Assembly (NCBI GenBank): GCA_900556395.1
Contig: USOQ01000015.1
Location: forward strand, 1-43,235
DNA length: 43,235 nt
Reading direction: 5' to 3'
From: Candidatus Segatella caccae
Lineage (GTDB): Bacteria > Bacteroidota > Bacteroidia > Bacteroidales > Bacteroidaceae
The notes under the pieces are model-generated. The model ran no database searches, was not told the DNA's origin, and saw nothing but the letters and a program-made list of their open reading frames with translations. The position numbers and the translations under genes are program-made. The first letter of the stretch is position 1. Every line of letters begins with the position of its first letter. Shown one piece after another: positions 17,337 through 24,889 of this stretch.

Positions 17337-18170
17337 ATGAAAAATATTTGGATTATAATGACATTCATCTTGGCATGGGCTTTTCCACAAGTCCATGCCG
17401 AGAACACAGTAAAGATTCTTGCCATAGGCAACAGCTTCTCTGAAGACGCCATTGAGCAGAACCTGCACGAGTTGGCTGATGCAGCAGGCATCAAGACGAT
17501 TGTTGCCAACCTCTATATCCCTGGATGCTCGCTCGAAAGACACATGCAATGTGTAAAGGGCGACCTGAAAGCATACAGATACAGAAAGACGGGTGTAGAC
17601 GGCAAGATGGTGGAAACGCCCCATAAGCAGGTGAGCGAAGCACTGAGCGAGGAAGACTGGGACTATGTCAGCGTGCAACAGGCAAGTCATTTCTCGGGTG
17701 TCTACTACACTTACCAGCCCTACCTCAACGAACTGATAGCCTACGTAAAGGAAAAGGCCCCCAAGGCGAAGATTATCTTCCATCAGACATGGGCATACGC
17801 TCAGACATCTGACCATGATGGATTCCGCAAATATGGCAACAGCCAAGCTACCATGTTCTCTTCTATCTTGGGAGCAACCAAACAGGCTCTCAAAGATGCG
17901 CCTATCGACATCTTGGTGCCAGCAGGTACAGCCATACAGAATGCTCGTACTTCGGCACTGGGTGACAACCTAAATCGTGACGGCTATCACCTGCAACTGG
18001 TCTATGGTAGATACACCGCTGCCTGCACATGGTTTGAGGCTATCTTCAAGAAATCGGTCATCGGAAACCGTTATGCACCTGAAGGAACAACACTGCAACA
18101 GAAGAACATCGCACAGAAAGCTGCTCATGCGGCAGTGAAACATCCTTTCGTGATTACGCAGATCAAGTAA
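17337..18170 (+). CDS. DUF4886-family SGNH-like exported protein
   Basis: This 277-residue protein has a signal peptide (about 1-21, ending QVHA). It starts with KILAIGNSFSEDA, where GNSFS (31-35) matches SGNH block I with candidate nucleophile Ser33. Near the end, NRDGYHL places Asp215 and His218 as the block V D-x-x-H pair. The region VSVQQAS (111-117) may correspond to block III. This is the DUF4886 pattern, a poorly characterised group often found beside glycoside hydrolases. It is 18 bp downstream of the GH3 gene, is the last gene of PUL1, and is followed by a strong terminator. An acyl esterase that removes substituents from the glucan is plausible; no activity can be assigned from sequence alone. 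Confidence 0.8.
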   Translation: MKNIWIIMTFILAWAFPQVHAENTVKILAIGNSFSEDAIEQNLHELADAAGIKTIVANLYIPGCSLERHMQCVKGDLKAYRYRKTGVDGKMVETPHKQVSEALSEEDWDYVSVQQASHFSGVYYTYQPYLNELIAYVKEKAPKAKIIFHQTWAYAQTSDHDGFRKYGNSQATMFSSILGATKQALKDAPIDILVPAGTAIQNARTSALGDNLNRDGYHLQLVYGRYTAACTWFEAIFKKSVIGNRYAPEGTTLQQKNIAQKAAHAAVKHPFVITQIK

Positions 18171-18231
18171 GAGAGGAAAAGGCGAACAACAACCACCTAA
18201 GTTTGTTGGTTTTTAACAAGATATCCATCGT

Positions 18232-18279
18232 AACAAAAACGTCCCGACGCAAGGAAATCCTGCATCGGGACGTTTTGTT
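18232..18279. terminator. Strong bidirectional terminator after PUL1
   Basis: A long stem (AAAACGTCCCGA 18236-18247 with TCGGGACGTTTT 18264-18275, plus partial inner pairing) closes around an AAAT loop, flanked by A-rich and T-rich runs. It lies between the convergent PUL1 operon and the guanine deaminase gene and can serve both. Confidence 0.85.
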
Positions 18280-18339
18280 TATATTTCAGACTTCGCACCT
18301 CATAAGGATAAAAGTGTTTATAAAAGGAAGATAGCGCTC

Positions 18340-18807
18340 TTAATACTCTGTCTTCTCGGTACTCTCTTCCCACATACGGAAGGCACCCAAAGCCTCATCG
18401 CGCATCAAGGCAATCATGGGTTTGCGACGATCTGCTATCTTGCGGTCAATCTCCTCGTAGATAAACTCATCATCGAAACCAATCTTCGCAGCATCCTGAC
18501 GATCGTTGGCATAATAGATACGGTCGAGATGCGCCCAGTAGATAGCGCCAAGACACATGGGACAAGGCTCGCAAGAGGTATAAATCTCACAACCCTTCAA
18601 ATCGAAAGTGTGCAAGGCACGGGTAGCCATACGGATGGCATTCACTTCGGCATGAGCCGTAGGGTCTTGGTCTATGGTAACACTATTGGAGGCCTCAGCC
18701 ACGATAACACCATCCTTGGCAATGACGGCTCCGAAAGGACCACCACCATGGCGCACGCTGTTCTCTGACAGAAGGATAGCTCTATGCATCAGTTGTTCTT
18801 TTGTCAT
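18340..18807 (-). CDS. guaD: Guanine deaminase of the CDA fold (GuaD-like)
   Basis: This 155-residue cytosolic zinc enzyme has the cytidine-deaminase-like motifs: TAHAEV (His52 zinc ligand, Glu54 proton shuttle) and PCPMC (Cys82 and Cys85 zinc ligands). The stretches CEPCPMCLGAIYWA, DAAKIGFDDEFIYEEID and the C-terminal KTEY match Bacillus-type guanine deaminase rather than tRNA deaminase TadA. It converts guanine to xanthine, which the xpt product could use. It is monocistronic, convergent with PUL1 and divergent from greA. A minus-strand -7 TATATTTGT lies at 18862-18870. A broader nucleobase deaminase activity remains possible. Confidence 0.85.
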   Translation of the reverse strand: MTKEQLMHRAILLSENSVRHGGGPFGAVIAKDGVIVAEASNSVTIDQDPTAHAEVNAIRMATRALHTFDLKGCEIYTSCEPCPMCLGAIYWAHLDRIYYANDRQDAAKIGFDDEFIYEEIDRKIADRRKPMIALMRDEALGAFRMWEESTEKTEY

Positions 18808-18861
18808 GTTGTTCGAGTTATTAGTTATACATTCTCATCCCATTTTTTTAAAATCGGGGTT

Positions 18862-18870
18862 ACAAATATA
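18862..18870 (-). promoter_or_regulatory. -7 element for the guanine deaminase gene
   Basis: Minus-strand TATATTTGT matches TAnnTTTGY, 55 bp before the start codon. No clear -33 is seen. Confidence 0.5.
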
Positions 18871-19015
18871 CAACTTTTTAACGAATAAACCACATCTTAG
18901 GAGTATAAATATAAGGGACTTCTGACTTTTTCACAAGTTTTATACCTGTTTGATGCTTAGGCAAATGCGTAAAAGAGACAAAAGTCCGCACTTTTATCAA
19001 ATTTCATCGAAAATG

Positions 19016-19048
19016 TTTGGCGATTCAGAAATAAAGTCCTATCTTTGC
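19016..19048 (+). promoter_or_regulatory. greA promoter
   Basis: A -33 TTTG (19016-19019) and a -7 TATCTTTGC (19040-19048) are separated by 20 bp, a full consensus match. Transcription from here gives a leader of about 130 nt before the greA start at 19187. The rest of the 18808-19186 gap shows no gene. Confidence 0.85.
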
Positions 19049-19095
19049 AAACAGATATAGGTACGACTAAAACGAAATAGAGAATATAAGATTGG

Positions 19096-19136
19096 GGATT
19101 CCGATGCTATACAGGCACCGGGATTCTTTATTTTTT
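19096..19136 (+). terminator. Attenuator-like hairpin in the greA leader
   Basis: GGATTCCGATGC (19096-19107) pairs with GCACCGGGATTC (19115-19126) apart from one mismatch and some wobble pairs. The ten bases that follow are TTTATTTTTT. This is intrinsic-terminator architecture inside the leader, upstream of the greA start codon. Confidence 0.7.
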
Positions 19137-19186
19137 ACCCCTTCTCTAAGAACACATTATTAATTATATTAAACAACAAGAAAATT

Positions 19187-19654
19187 ATGGCTTACATGTC
19201 ACAAGAAGGCTACGACAAACTCGTGGCTGAAATGAAACAGCTCGTTGCTGTGGAGCGCCCTAAGGCATCAGCCGCAATTGCTGAAGCAAGAGACAAGGGT
19301 GACCTGAGTGAGAACTCTGAGTACGATGCAGCTAAAGAGGCACAGGCTCATCTCGAAGATAAGATCAATCGCATCAAGCTCACCATTGCCGAGGCCAAGA
19401 TTATCGACACCAAGCAACTCAGCACCGACTGTGTGCAGATCATGTCGAAGGTGGAGATGACCAATATGGGCAACAAGGCAAAGATGACTTATACCATCGT
19501 GAGCGAGAGCGAGGCAAACCTGAAGGAGGGCAAGATTTCTATCAAGACCCCTATCGCACAGGGCTTGCTCAACAAGAAAGTGGGTGATGTAGTGGAAATC
19601 AAGATTCCACGCGGCACCATCAACCTCCGTATCGACAAGATTTCATTCGAGTAA
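19187..19654 (+). CDS. greA: Transcription elongation factor GreA
   Basis: This 155-residue protein is a normal-length GreA. The N-terminal coiled coil (about 1-75) carries the acidic tip DLSENSEY at 39-46; Asp39 and Glu42 would coordinate the second catalytic magnesium in RNA polymerase during cleavage of backtracked RNA. The C-terminal FKBP-like domain ends with GDVVEIKIPRG, typical of the family. It has its own consensus promoter and a leader of about 130 nt with a terminator-like hairpin, so attenuation is possible. A terminator follows at 19660-19710, before the HIT gene. The identification is firm. Confidence 0.96.
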   Translation: MAYMSQEGYDKLVAEMKQLVAVERPKASAAIAEARDKGDLSENSEYDAAKEAQAHLEDKINRIKLTIAEAKIIDTKQLSTDCVQIMSKVEMTNMGNKAKMTYTIVSESEANLKEGKISIKTPIAQGLLNKKVGDVVEIKIPRGTINLRIDKISFE

Positions 19655-19659
19655 AATTA

Positions 19660-19710
19660 TAAGGAGCTATCATAAGGGCATACAAACCCCTATGGCAGTT
19701 CCTTTTTTAT
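19660..19710 (+). terminator. Terminator after greA
   Basis: AAGGAGCT (19661-19668) pairs with AGTTCCTT, with inner AAGGG/CCCCT pairing, and the right arm runs into TTTTTT. Confidence 0.75.
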
Positions 19711-19791
19711 GATATGTAAGCCACAACGATATTTTACCAAGAATGAGAAATTGTTAACAACAGATTGATGAACTAAAAATAGAAACAGACT

Positions 19792-20193
19792 ATGGCAAGT
19801 ATTTTCTCAAAGATTGCTGCCGGTGAAATTCCCAGCTACAAGTGTGCTGAAAGCGATAAGTTCTACGCTTTCCTCGACATTAGTCCTATCGGTAAAGGCC
19901 ACACCTTAGTGATTCCAAGAAAGGAAGTAGACTATATCTTCGATATGGAAGACCAGGATTTGGCTGATTTTGAAGTCTTTGCCAAGAAGGTGGCAAAGGC
20001 CATCAAGGCTGTGTTCCCCTGTAAGAAGGTAGCACAGGTGGTACTCGGATTGGAAGTTCCTCATGCTCACATTCATCTGATTCCTATGAACAGCGAGGCT
20101 GATGTCAACTTCCGCAAGGAGCACCTCAAACTGAATGAAGAAGAATTTAAGGATATCGCAAATAAGATATACGAAGCGTTCAAAAAACTATAA
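19792..20193 (+). CDS. HIT-family nucleotide hydrolase/transferase
   Basis: This 133-residue cytosolic protein contains the histidine triad HAHIHLIP, with His91, His93 and His95; the middle histidine is the usual nucleophile in this superfamily. The N-terminal pattern IFSKIAAGEIPSYK matches the Hint branch, whose members cleave nucleoside 5'-phosphoramidates such as AMP-lysine. It is preceded by the greA terminator and has only a weak -7-like TATTTTACC near 19730. A perfect hairpin at 20236-20269 ends it. Hint-branch hydrolase is the best description; the exact substrate is unknown. Confidence 0.9.
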   Translation: MASIFSKIAAGEIPSYKCAESDKFYAFLDISPIGKGHTLVIPRKEVDYIFDMEDQDLADFEVFAKKVAKAIKAVFPCKKVAQVVLGLEVPHAHIHLIPMNSEADVNFRKEHLKLNEEEFKDIANKIYEAFKKL

Positions 20194-20235
20194 TTCTTCT
20201 CTTCGATAACTTAGGAAGAGAGGCTACTCCAAGGA

Positions 20236-20269
20236 AAAGGGAAGTGAAGATGCGTCTTCACTTCCCTTT
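20236..20269. terminator. Perfect 15-bp bidirectional terminator
   Basis: AAAGGGAAGTGAAGA (20236-20250) and TCTTCACTTCCCTTT (20255-20269) are exactly complementary around a TGCG loop. It lies between the convergent HIT and mannose-1-phosphate guanylyltransferase genes. On the minus strand a T-rich run follows. Confidence 0.85.
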
Positions 20270-20298
20270 CTGTTAGTATGTTATCGAATGGATGAGAG

Positions 20299-21390
20299 TT
20301 ATATAAACTCATCTCCTTTCTTAATCTGTACCTCGTTGACATACTTACGCACCAACGCAGAGGAGTCTTCTTTGCGACAAACCAACAGCACATTGTCTTT
20401 CTCTGCCACAATAAAGCCATCAAGGCCATTCAATACAGCTAATTTACCCTTCGGCAGTTTGACTATATTGTTATGACAATCCTCCAGCATGACATCGCTG
20501 TCTATCACCACATTATCGTCCTCTCCTTTCTGCATGGCTTCATAGATGCTGTGCCACGTGCCTAAGTCGGCCCAACCAAAGTCGCATTTCATCACATAGA
20601 CATCACTCGACTTCTCTAATATAGCATAGTCGAGAGAGATGTTGGGATAAGAAGGGAAGTTCTCCTTCATATAGGCGTTCTCGGTCTCCACATCGAAGAC
20701 GGGATGTTGCTCATCATAACCACGCATTACAGATGGCAAGAGGTGAGCAAACTCCTCGTAGAGATGCTTTACCTTGAAAAGGAAGAGACTCGTATTCCAA
20801 TAGAACTCTCCACTATCTACAAAGATCTTGGCAAAATCGCGCTCGGGTTTCTCCGTAAACGACTGCACCTTATACAATCCATCACCCACAGAGTCGCCCA
20901 ACTGGATATAGCCATAGCCTGGTTCAGGGCGAGTAGGCTTCACACCCATCGTGAGAAAGCAGCTGTTGTCGGCGACAAAGTGCAATCCCTCCTGCATATC
21001 CTTACAGAAAGCCTCCTCGTTGAATACAGCTTGATCGGAGGGCGTAGCCACGATGCAAGCCTCTGGATTCTGCATGGCTATGCGATGAGCAGCCCATGCC
21101 ACACTGGGAGCCGTATTGCGATGAATGGGTTCCGACAAGATGTGATCGGAGGAAACATCAGGCAGCTGCTGCCTTACAAATTCCACATACTCCTCGTTGG
21201 TATTAATATAGATATGATCGGCTGGCAGAATCCGTGCCATCCTGTTATAAGTTTGCTGTAACTGTGTACGTCCTACCCCGAAGAAATCAAGAAATTGTTT
21301 GGGATAAGCATTGCGGCTGCAAGGCCACAGTCTTCTTCCCTTTCCTCCGGCAAGTATGATGCAATAATTGTTATGGTCGTTGTTTGTCAT
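20299..21390 (-). CDS. manC: Mannose-1-phosphate guanylyltransferase
   Basis: This 363-residue cytosolic nucleotidyltransferase makes GDP-mannose from mannose-1-phosphate and GTP for polysaccharide and glycoprotein synthesis. The signature LAGGKGRRLWP is at residues 13-23, followed by KQF. Later motifs are ATPSDQAVF, the substrate loop FTEKP and GWADLGTW. I place the start at 21390 (MTNNDHNN) because the longer reading frame to 21441 adds 17 residues that families of this type lack. It is a single-domain enzyme without the isomerase tail of bifunctional ManC/AlgA proteins. It is convergent with the HIT gene. The symbol denotes the activity; rfbM or manC are equally used. Confidence 0.88.
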   Translation of the reverse strand: MTNNDHNNYCIILAGGKGRRLWPCSRNAYPKQFLDFFGVGRTQLQQTYNRMARILPADHIYINTNEEYVEFVRQQLPDVSSDHILSEPIHRNTAPSVAWAAHRIAMQNPEACIVATPSDQAVFNEEAFCKDMQEGLHFVADNSCFLTMGVKPTRPEPGYGYIQLGDSVGDGLYKVQSFTEKPERDFAKIFVDSGEFYWNTSLFLFKVKHLYEEFAHLLPSVMRGYDEQHPVFDVETENAYMKENFPSYPNISLDYAILEKSSDVYVMKCDFGWADLGTWHSIYEAMQKGEDDNVVIDSDVMLEDCHNNIVKLPKGKLAVLNGLDGFIVAEKDNVLLVCRKEDSSALVRKYVNEVQIKKGDEFI

Positions 21391-21559
21391 TTTGCAGGCA
21401 ATATAATAATATTGTTTTAAATCATGTGTAAAATTAAACAATATCTATGAACCTACCAAGCTTTTTTCCAGAATTTAAGACAGAGAACGCAAAATAAAAC
21501 AATTATTTAAGCTTTCGTATAAGAAAAATCATCTTTTCTGAAACTTTTCTCCAAAAAAG

Positions 21560-21591
21560 TTTGTCAGTTCAAAAATTATTAGTACCTTTGC
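21560..21591 (+). promoter_or_regulatory. Promoter of tRNA-Leu
   Basis: A -33 TTTG at 21560-21563 and a -7 TACCTTTGC at 21583-21591 are separated by 19 bp. The tRNA starts 10 bp downstream. Confidence 0.8.
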
Positions 21592-21601
21592 AACCGCAAA
21601 A

Positions 21602-21683
21602 GCCCAGATGGCGGAATCGGTAGACGCGCTGGTCTCAAACACCAGTGGAGCAATCCATCCCGGTTCGATCCCGGGTCTGGGTA
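21602..21683 (+). tRNA. tRNA-Leu, anticodon CAA
   Basis: The class II tRNA cloverleaf is complete. The acceptor stem GCCCAGA (21602-21608) pairs with TCTGGGT (21676-21682). The anticodon stem CTGGT/ACCAG encloses the loop CTCAAAC, giving anticodon CAA, which reads UUG. A long variable arm (TGGAGCAATCCA) and the T-loop TTCGATC are present. The 3' CCA is not encoded (ACTA follows). It has a consensus promoter upstream and a terminator downstream, so it is a single-gene unit. Confidence 0.95.
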
Positions 21684-21684
21684 C

Positions 21685-21721
21685 TAAAAGGTTGATAATC
21701 GAAAGATTACCAACCTTTTTT
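21685..21721 (+). terminator. Terminator after tRNA-Leu
   Basis: AAAGGTTGATAATC pairs with GATTACCAACCTTT (one mismatch) around a GAAA loop and runs into a T6 run. Confidence 0.8.
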
Positions 21722-21815
21722 CGTTTCATATAAGTATGTGATTTCTCAATATCACACTTCATTCTGACATCATTATCAATTCAGTCATTATGGCGCACAA
21801 AAGTGGGTAAAAAAA

Positions 21816-21895
21816 TGAAAGTACTTGCAAGTGCCAATGCAAGTACTTTCGATGGTCAACGCAAGTACTTTCGATCGCCATCGTAAGTACTTGCG
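21816..21895. repeat. Second four-copy array of AAGTACTT palindromes, 22-bp period
   Basis: Units start at 21816, 21838, 21860 and 21882, again exactly 22 bp apart, with 8-bp spacers AGTGCCAA, ATGGTCAA and ATCGCCAT. All four keep the core AAGTACTT. The spacers and ends agree with the array at 117-194. The array sits between the tRNA terminator and the end of the convergent C10 protease gene. Confidence 0.85.
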
Positions 21896-21908
21896 TTTTT
21901 AAGAGGAC

Positions 21909-21931
21909 TTTTTAGGCTTTTTTCCTAAAAA
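21909..21931 (-). terminator. AT-rich hairpin, probable terminator of the C10 protease gene
   Basis: TTTTTAGG (21909-21916) pairs with CCTAAAAA (21924-21931) across a 7-nt T-rich loop, about 30 bp past the protease stop codon. Confidence 0.5.
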
Positions 21932-21959
21932 CATGATATTGATAAATTGAGAGAGAATA

Positions 21960-24548
21960 TTATCTCACCATAATCTTTATGCCATCTACGATGTAGAGGC
22001 CAGGACGAAGGGCAACGGTCTGCTCCTGACCTGCCGTCAGACGAACTTCTGCCATCTTCTGTCCACTGATGTGGTAAACACCCAAATGCTTATCGCTATC
22101 CGTCTTGATGACCACAGCTCCCTTTTCGCCGCGTACATAAGTACCAGCATCTGTCTTCACTGAAGATATGGAAGATGGTACGCCTGTGACATAGGCTATC
22201 AGGGAATTACCTTTGAGATTCATATAAGCACTACCCGTAGATACATAAATCTTATAACTTGGAATTTCACATGGAGTATCTATCCATTTTCCTGTAGCAA
22301 AATCGTAGAAATTGAAATATACAAGAATAGAATGACTACCCACCTCACCTGGAGTGACAGTATATTCCACATAGGTAATCGCTCCATTACCTGCAGCTCT
22401 TACCCTATTAGGCTCTATCCAACCTTTATTGGTTTCGGCATTATATGGCACGAAGCAATAATCCAAATAGCCAGGTCCACCAGTATTCTTTACGCCAAAC
22501 CTTACCACGAGTTTATCGTCTTCAACCAATGGCAATTTACATTTAGCTCTGTTACATATTCCTTCACCAAACTTACCTGGAGTAGCATTACTCTCTGAAG
22601 AAACGACTGTGAAATTAGGAGCCGCTGCAGTAGTCAACGTGAAACGCTGACCATTCACGATGACAGCTTCCTTGTTGGCTACATCCGTTATCCACAGATA
22701 TAGTTGAGACGAAGAGGTTTCGGGTATCTCTATCTGTCGTGTCACCGAACCGCGAGCTGGTATGGTGATATACAGGTCGAAATCTTTCGAACTGGGCTTG
22801 GTGTTGGTCGTATTGGTGTAAATATTCACCAAACCATTGAACTCCATATCCATACTGTTGGTAAATGTTACCGTCAGCGGATTGGTCATACCCGTGTAAA
22901 GACCATCTTCGGCTGTTACCGTTGCTGCCAAAGGAGTAGTAACAGAAGTCAGCGTTGTGGCATCAACATTGATGATGAAAGGCTGATTATTATAGAACGA
23001 ACAAACATGCCAATTCTTCGTATCAGAACTATAGATAGGATAAATCACATTGATGCCCTGAGGGAAAGGATAACTGATGGTAAGAGTTGGATTTTGATCA
23101 TAAGTACCATAAGTTCTTCCATCAGGCAACACTTTAGGCATATTCCATTGACGAGAATAGTTTGATACTGGCACTATGCTTCCGTTTCCCTTCTTGATAC
23201 CATAGGCAAAATAACCTATAAAATCAGAAGTACTCTGATTGGCGAAGCAAGTTGTGGCTTCTGCCAGGAAATTATCAGAGACATTTGCACGGGTTGTCTT
23301 AGTCCAGGTAATGCCACACTGAGCATTCTGATTTATACTCATAATCTGCGGATATGAAGCAAGAGGCTCATCCACCTTGCCATTATCGGGAGCTATACCG
23401 ATAATCATAGAGCAGTCTCGATTGTAGCCATCCACAGCAGAGCCTGAGCCTGCACCACCCTTCGTGGGTTGAAGAATCGTCAGGTCGAAGTAACCATCCT
23501 GATAGCCTCCCCATCCCCAGTTGATGTGATAAAGACCATTTCCATCGCTTCCATCGCATACAAACTCGTGACCACCATCCGAAGCCTGACCGCTATAAAG
23601 AATGGGGCGCTTTGCCTTCAGCTCATTATCGATCAGCGTCATCCATTGCTGCAAGGTAAAGACAGTACGGGTAAGGTCTTGCATCAAGTCGGCATCATAG
23701 CCGAAACAAGTCGCCAAGATGGCTGGTGTGACGTTTGCTTCCGACGAAGGACCATAGTTCATCTTCACCGCAGCACCACAATGGTACATCAACTTGGCTA
23801 CAGCATCGGCTTGCGCAGAGCTATAATCCGATTTAGAATAATCAGGCAACATATTATCCCAGTCGTAAGTCGCACCAGAAGAGATGGCAGGTATATGAAT
23901 GCCATACGCTTTTGTAGTATAAGACTCAATGTTACTTTTCAGTTTCTTAGGATACTGATAATACATCATCACCTGCGCCATGGCAGTAGCCACACAGCCC
24001 GTAACGGCACGATTGGTACCATTGTAAGAGGGACACATATTATTATAAGGCTCACGCTGATTCCACTTAATACTACCCAAGAGAGGAGCTACAGCAGCAG
24101 AGCTGGCACGCTCGGCACGCCACTGGCGAGCCTCAGCCAATCCTCCTGACACCTGAGCATCACCCTTGAGCAAAGCCTCTACCGTTTCCTGGTAAGCCTT
24201 CATAAAGCCCACATAGTTGGCTGGCAAATGGTCGGGGTCGTAAGTGCCCTGTGCAGAGTAGCCCACCACTTCGGGCATTCTGTCGTCACCCGACACAATG
24301 GTAAATCCCTTATCCTCGCCATTGGCAAAGACATAATAGCATGTGGCAGAAGGAGACACTGCAGAAGAAACCGACATGCGGGGAGCCACCTTTGCAGATG
24401 CCGACACCTCTGCATCCATCTCTATACCAAGCATGGCAGCCTGTCGCTGAGCTATAGCCTTCGCCTGCTGATAACTACGCGGACCGGCTATTGCCGAAAC
24501 CGACAATAATAACATCAACGAGAACAAAAGTAAAAAATTCTTCTTCAT
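21960..24548 (-). CDS. Secreted C10-family (streptopain/interpain-like) cysteine protease
   Basis: This 862-residue preproprotein has a signal peptide (about 1-21) and an inhibitory propeptide (about 22-155) with the Spi-like segment YYVFANGEDKGFTIVSGDDR. The C10 catalytic domain follows at about 156-390: catalytic Cys185 in AVTGCVATAMAQ, His327 in DGGHEFVCDG, and the HINWGWGG motif with Asn343. A long C-terminal half with beta-sandwich character follows. The last 40 residues (HLGVYHISGQKM...LRPGLYIVDG...MVR) resemble type IX secretion sorting domains. Relatives include SpeB and interpain A of Prevotella intermedia, which degrade host proteins and haemoglobin. It is monocistronic with its own promoter. 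A surface-attached or secreted nutrient protease is likely; specificity is unknown. Confidence 0.9.
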   Translation of the reverse strand: MKKNFLLLFSLMLLLSVSAIAGPRSYQQAKAIAQRQAAMLGIEMDAEVSASAKVAPRMSVSSAVSPSATCYYVFANGEDKGFTIVSGDDRMPEVVGYSAQGTYDPDHLPANYVGFMKAYQETVEALLKGDAQVSGGLAEARQWRAERASSAAVAPLLGSIKWNQREPYNNMCPSYNGTNRAVTGCVATAMAQVMMYYQYPKKLKSNIESYTTKAYGIHIPAISSGATYDWDNMLPDYSKSDYSSAQADAVAKLMYHCGAAVKMNYGPSSEANVTPAILATCFGYDADLMQDLTRTVFTLQQWMTLIDNELKAKRPILYSGQASDGGHEFVCDGSDGNGLYHINWGWGGYQDGYFDLTILQPTKGGAGSGSAVDGYNRDCSMIIGIAPDNGKVDEPLASYPQIMSINQNAQCGITWTKTTRANVSDNFLAEATTCFANQSTSDFIGYFAYGIKKGNGSIVPVSNYSRQWNMPKVLPDGRTYGTYDQNPTLTISYPFPQGINVIYPIYSSDTKNWHVCSFYNNQPFIINVDATTLTSVTTPLAATVTAEDGLYTGMTNPLTVTFTNSMDMEFNGLVNIYTNTTNTKPSSKDFDLYITIPARGSVTRQIEIPETSSSQLYLWITDVANKEAVIVNGQRFTLTTAAAPNFTVVSSESNATPGKFGEGICNRAKCKLPLVEDDKLVVRFGVKNTGGPGYLDYCFVPYNAETNKGWIEPNRVRAAGNGAITYVEYTVTPGEVGSHSILVYFNFYDFATGKWIDTPCEIPSYKIYVSTGSAYMNLKGNSLIAYVTGVPSSISSVKTDAGTYVRGEKGAVVIKTDSDKHLGVYHISGQKMAEVRLTAGQEQTVALRPGLYIVDGIKIMVR

Positions 24549-24598
24549 AAATATATTTATTAAGTTAGTGAATAGTTTTCATATCCGAAAAGGATGCT

Positions 24599-24631
24599 AC
24601 AAATATAGCCAATAATTCACAAAAAAACAAG
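24599..24631 (-). promoter_or_regulatory. Promoter of the C10 protease gene
   Basis: Minus-strand -7 TATATTTGT (24599-24607) lies 20 bp from CTTG (24628-24631), which deviates by one base from TTTG. Confidence 0.55.
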
Positions 24632-24658
24632 TTTAGGCTTCTCAAAAAGAGAACAATA

Positions 24659-24692
24659 CGTAAAAAATACATTCATTCGGTATTTTTTTACG
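24659..24692. repeat. AT-rich inverted repeat between divergent promoters
   Basis: CGTAAAAAATAC (24659-24670) is complementary to GTATTTTTTTACG (24680-24692), with one extra T. It lies between the protease promoter and the GH28 promoter. The remaining sequence of the 24549-24889 gap holds the two promoters and a fragment (about 24740-24785) reminiscent of the GGAGTTAA repeat family. Confidence 0.5.
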
Positions 24693-24807
24693 CATTGACA
24701 CCTTTATTAAGTAGCATGAAATAAGCTGATGAAGATACATAACTTCTTTAACTACTATAACTTACGTACATGCGAAACTTCAGAAACCACAAAAAAATGA
24801 ATATAGA

Positions 24808-24840
24808 TTTGGCAATATGGGATTTTATCCGTATTTTTGC
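24808..24840 (+). promoter_or_regulatory. Promoter of the first GH28 gene
   Basis: A -33 TTTG (24808-24811) and a -7 TATTTTTGC (24832-24840) are 20 bp apart, a full consensus match. Confidence 0.8.
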
Positions 24841-24889
24841 AGCAATTTGACAAAACTATTTAATAACTCTATTAAAACCCCATTTATTC

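Noticed and set aside
21391..21441. 17-residue N-terminal extension of the mannose-1-phosphate guanylyltransferase
   Set aside because: The family motif begins shortly after the second ATG at 21390, and the extension has no family counterpart.
21529..21762. 77-residue ORF antisense to tRNA-Leu
   Set aside because: It reads through the complement of the tRNA and its terminator; typical spurious ORF.
21602..21895. Integrated element using tRNA-Leu as attachment site
   Set aside because: No integrase, no repeated tRNA 3' end and no phage or conjugative genes in the window; only the palindrome array follows the tRNA.
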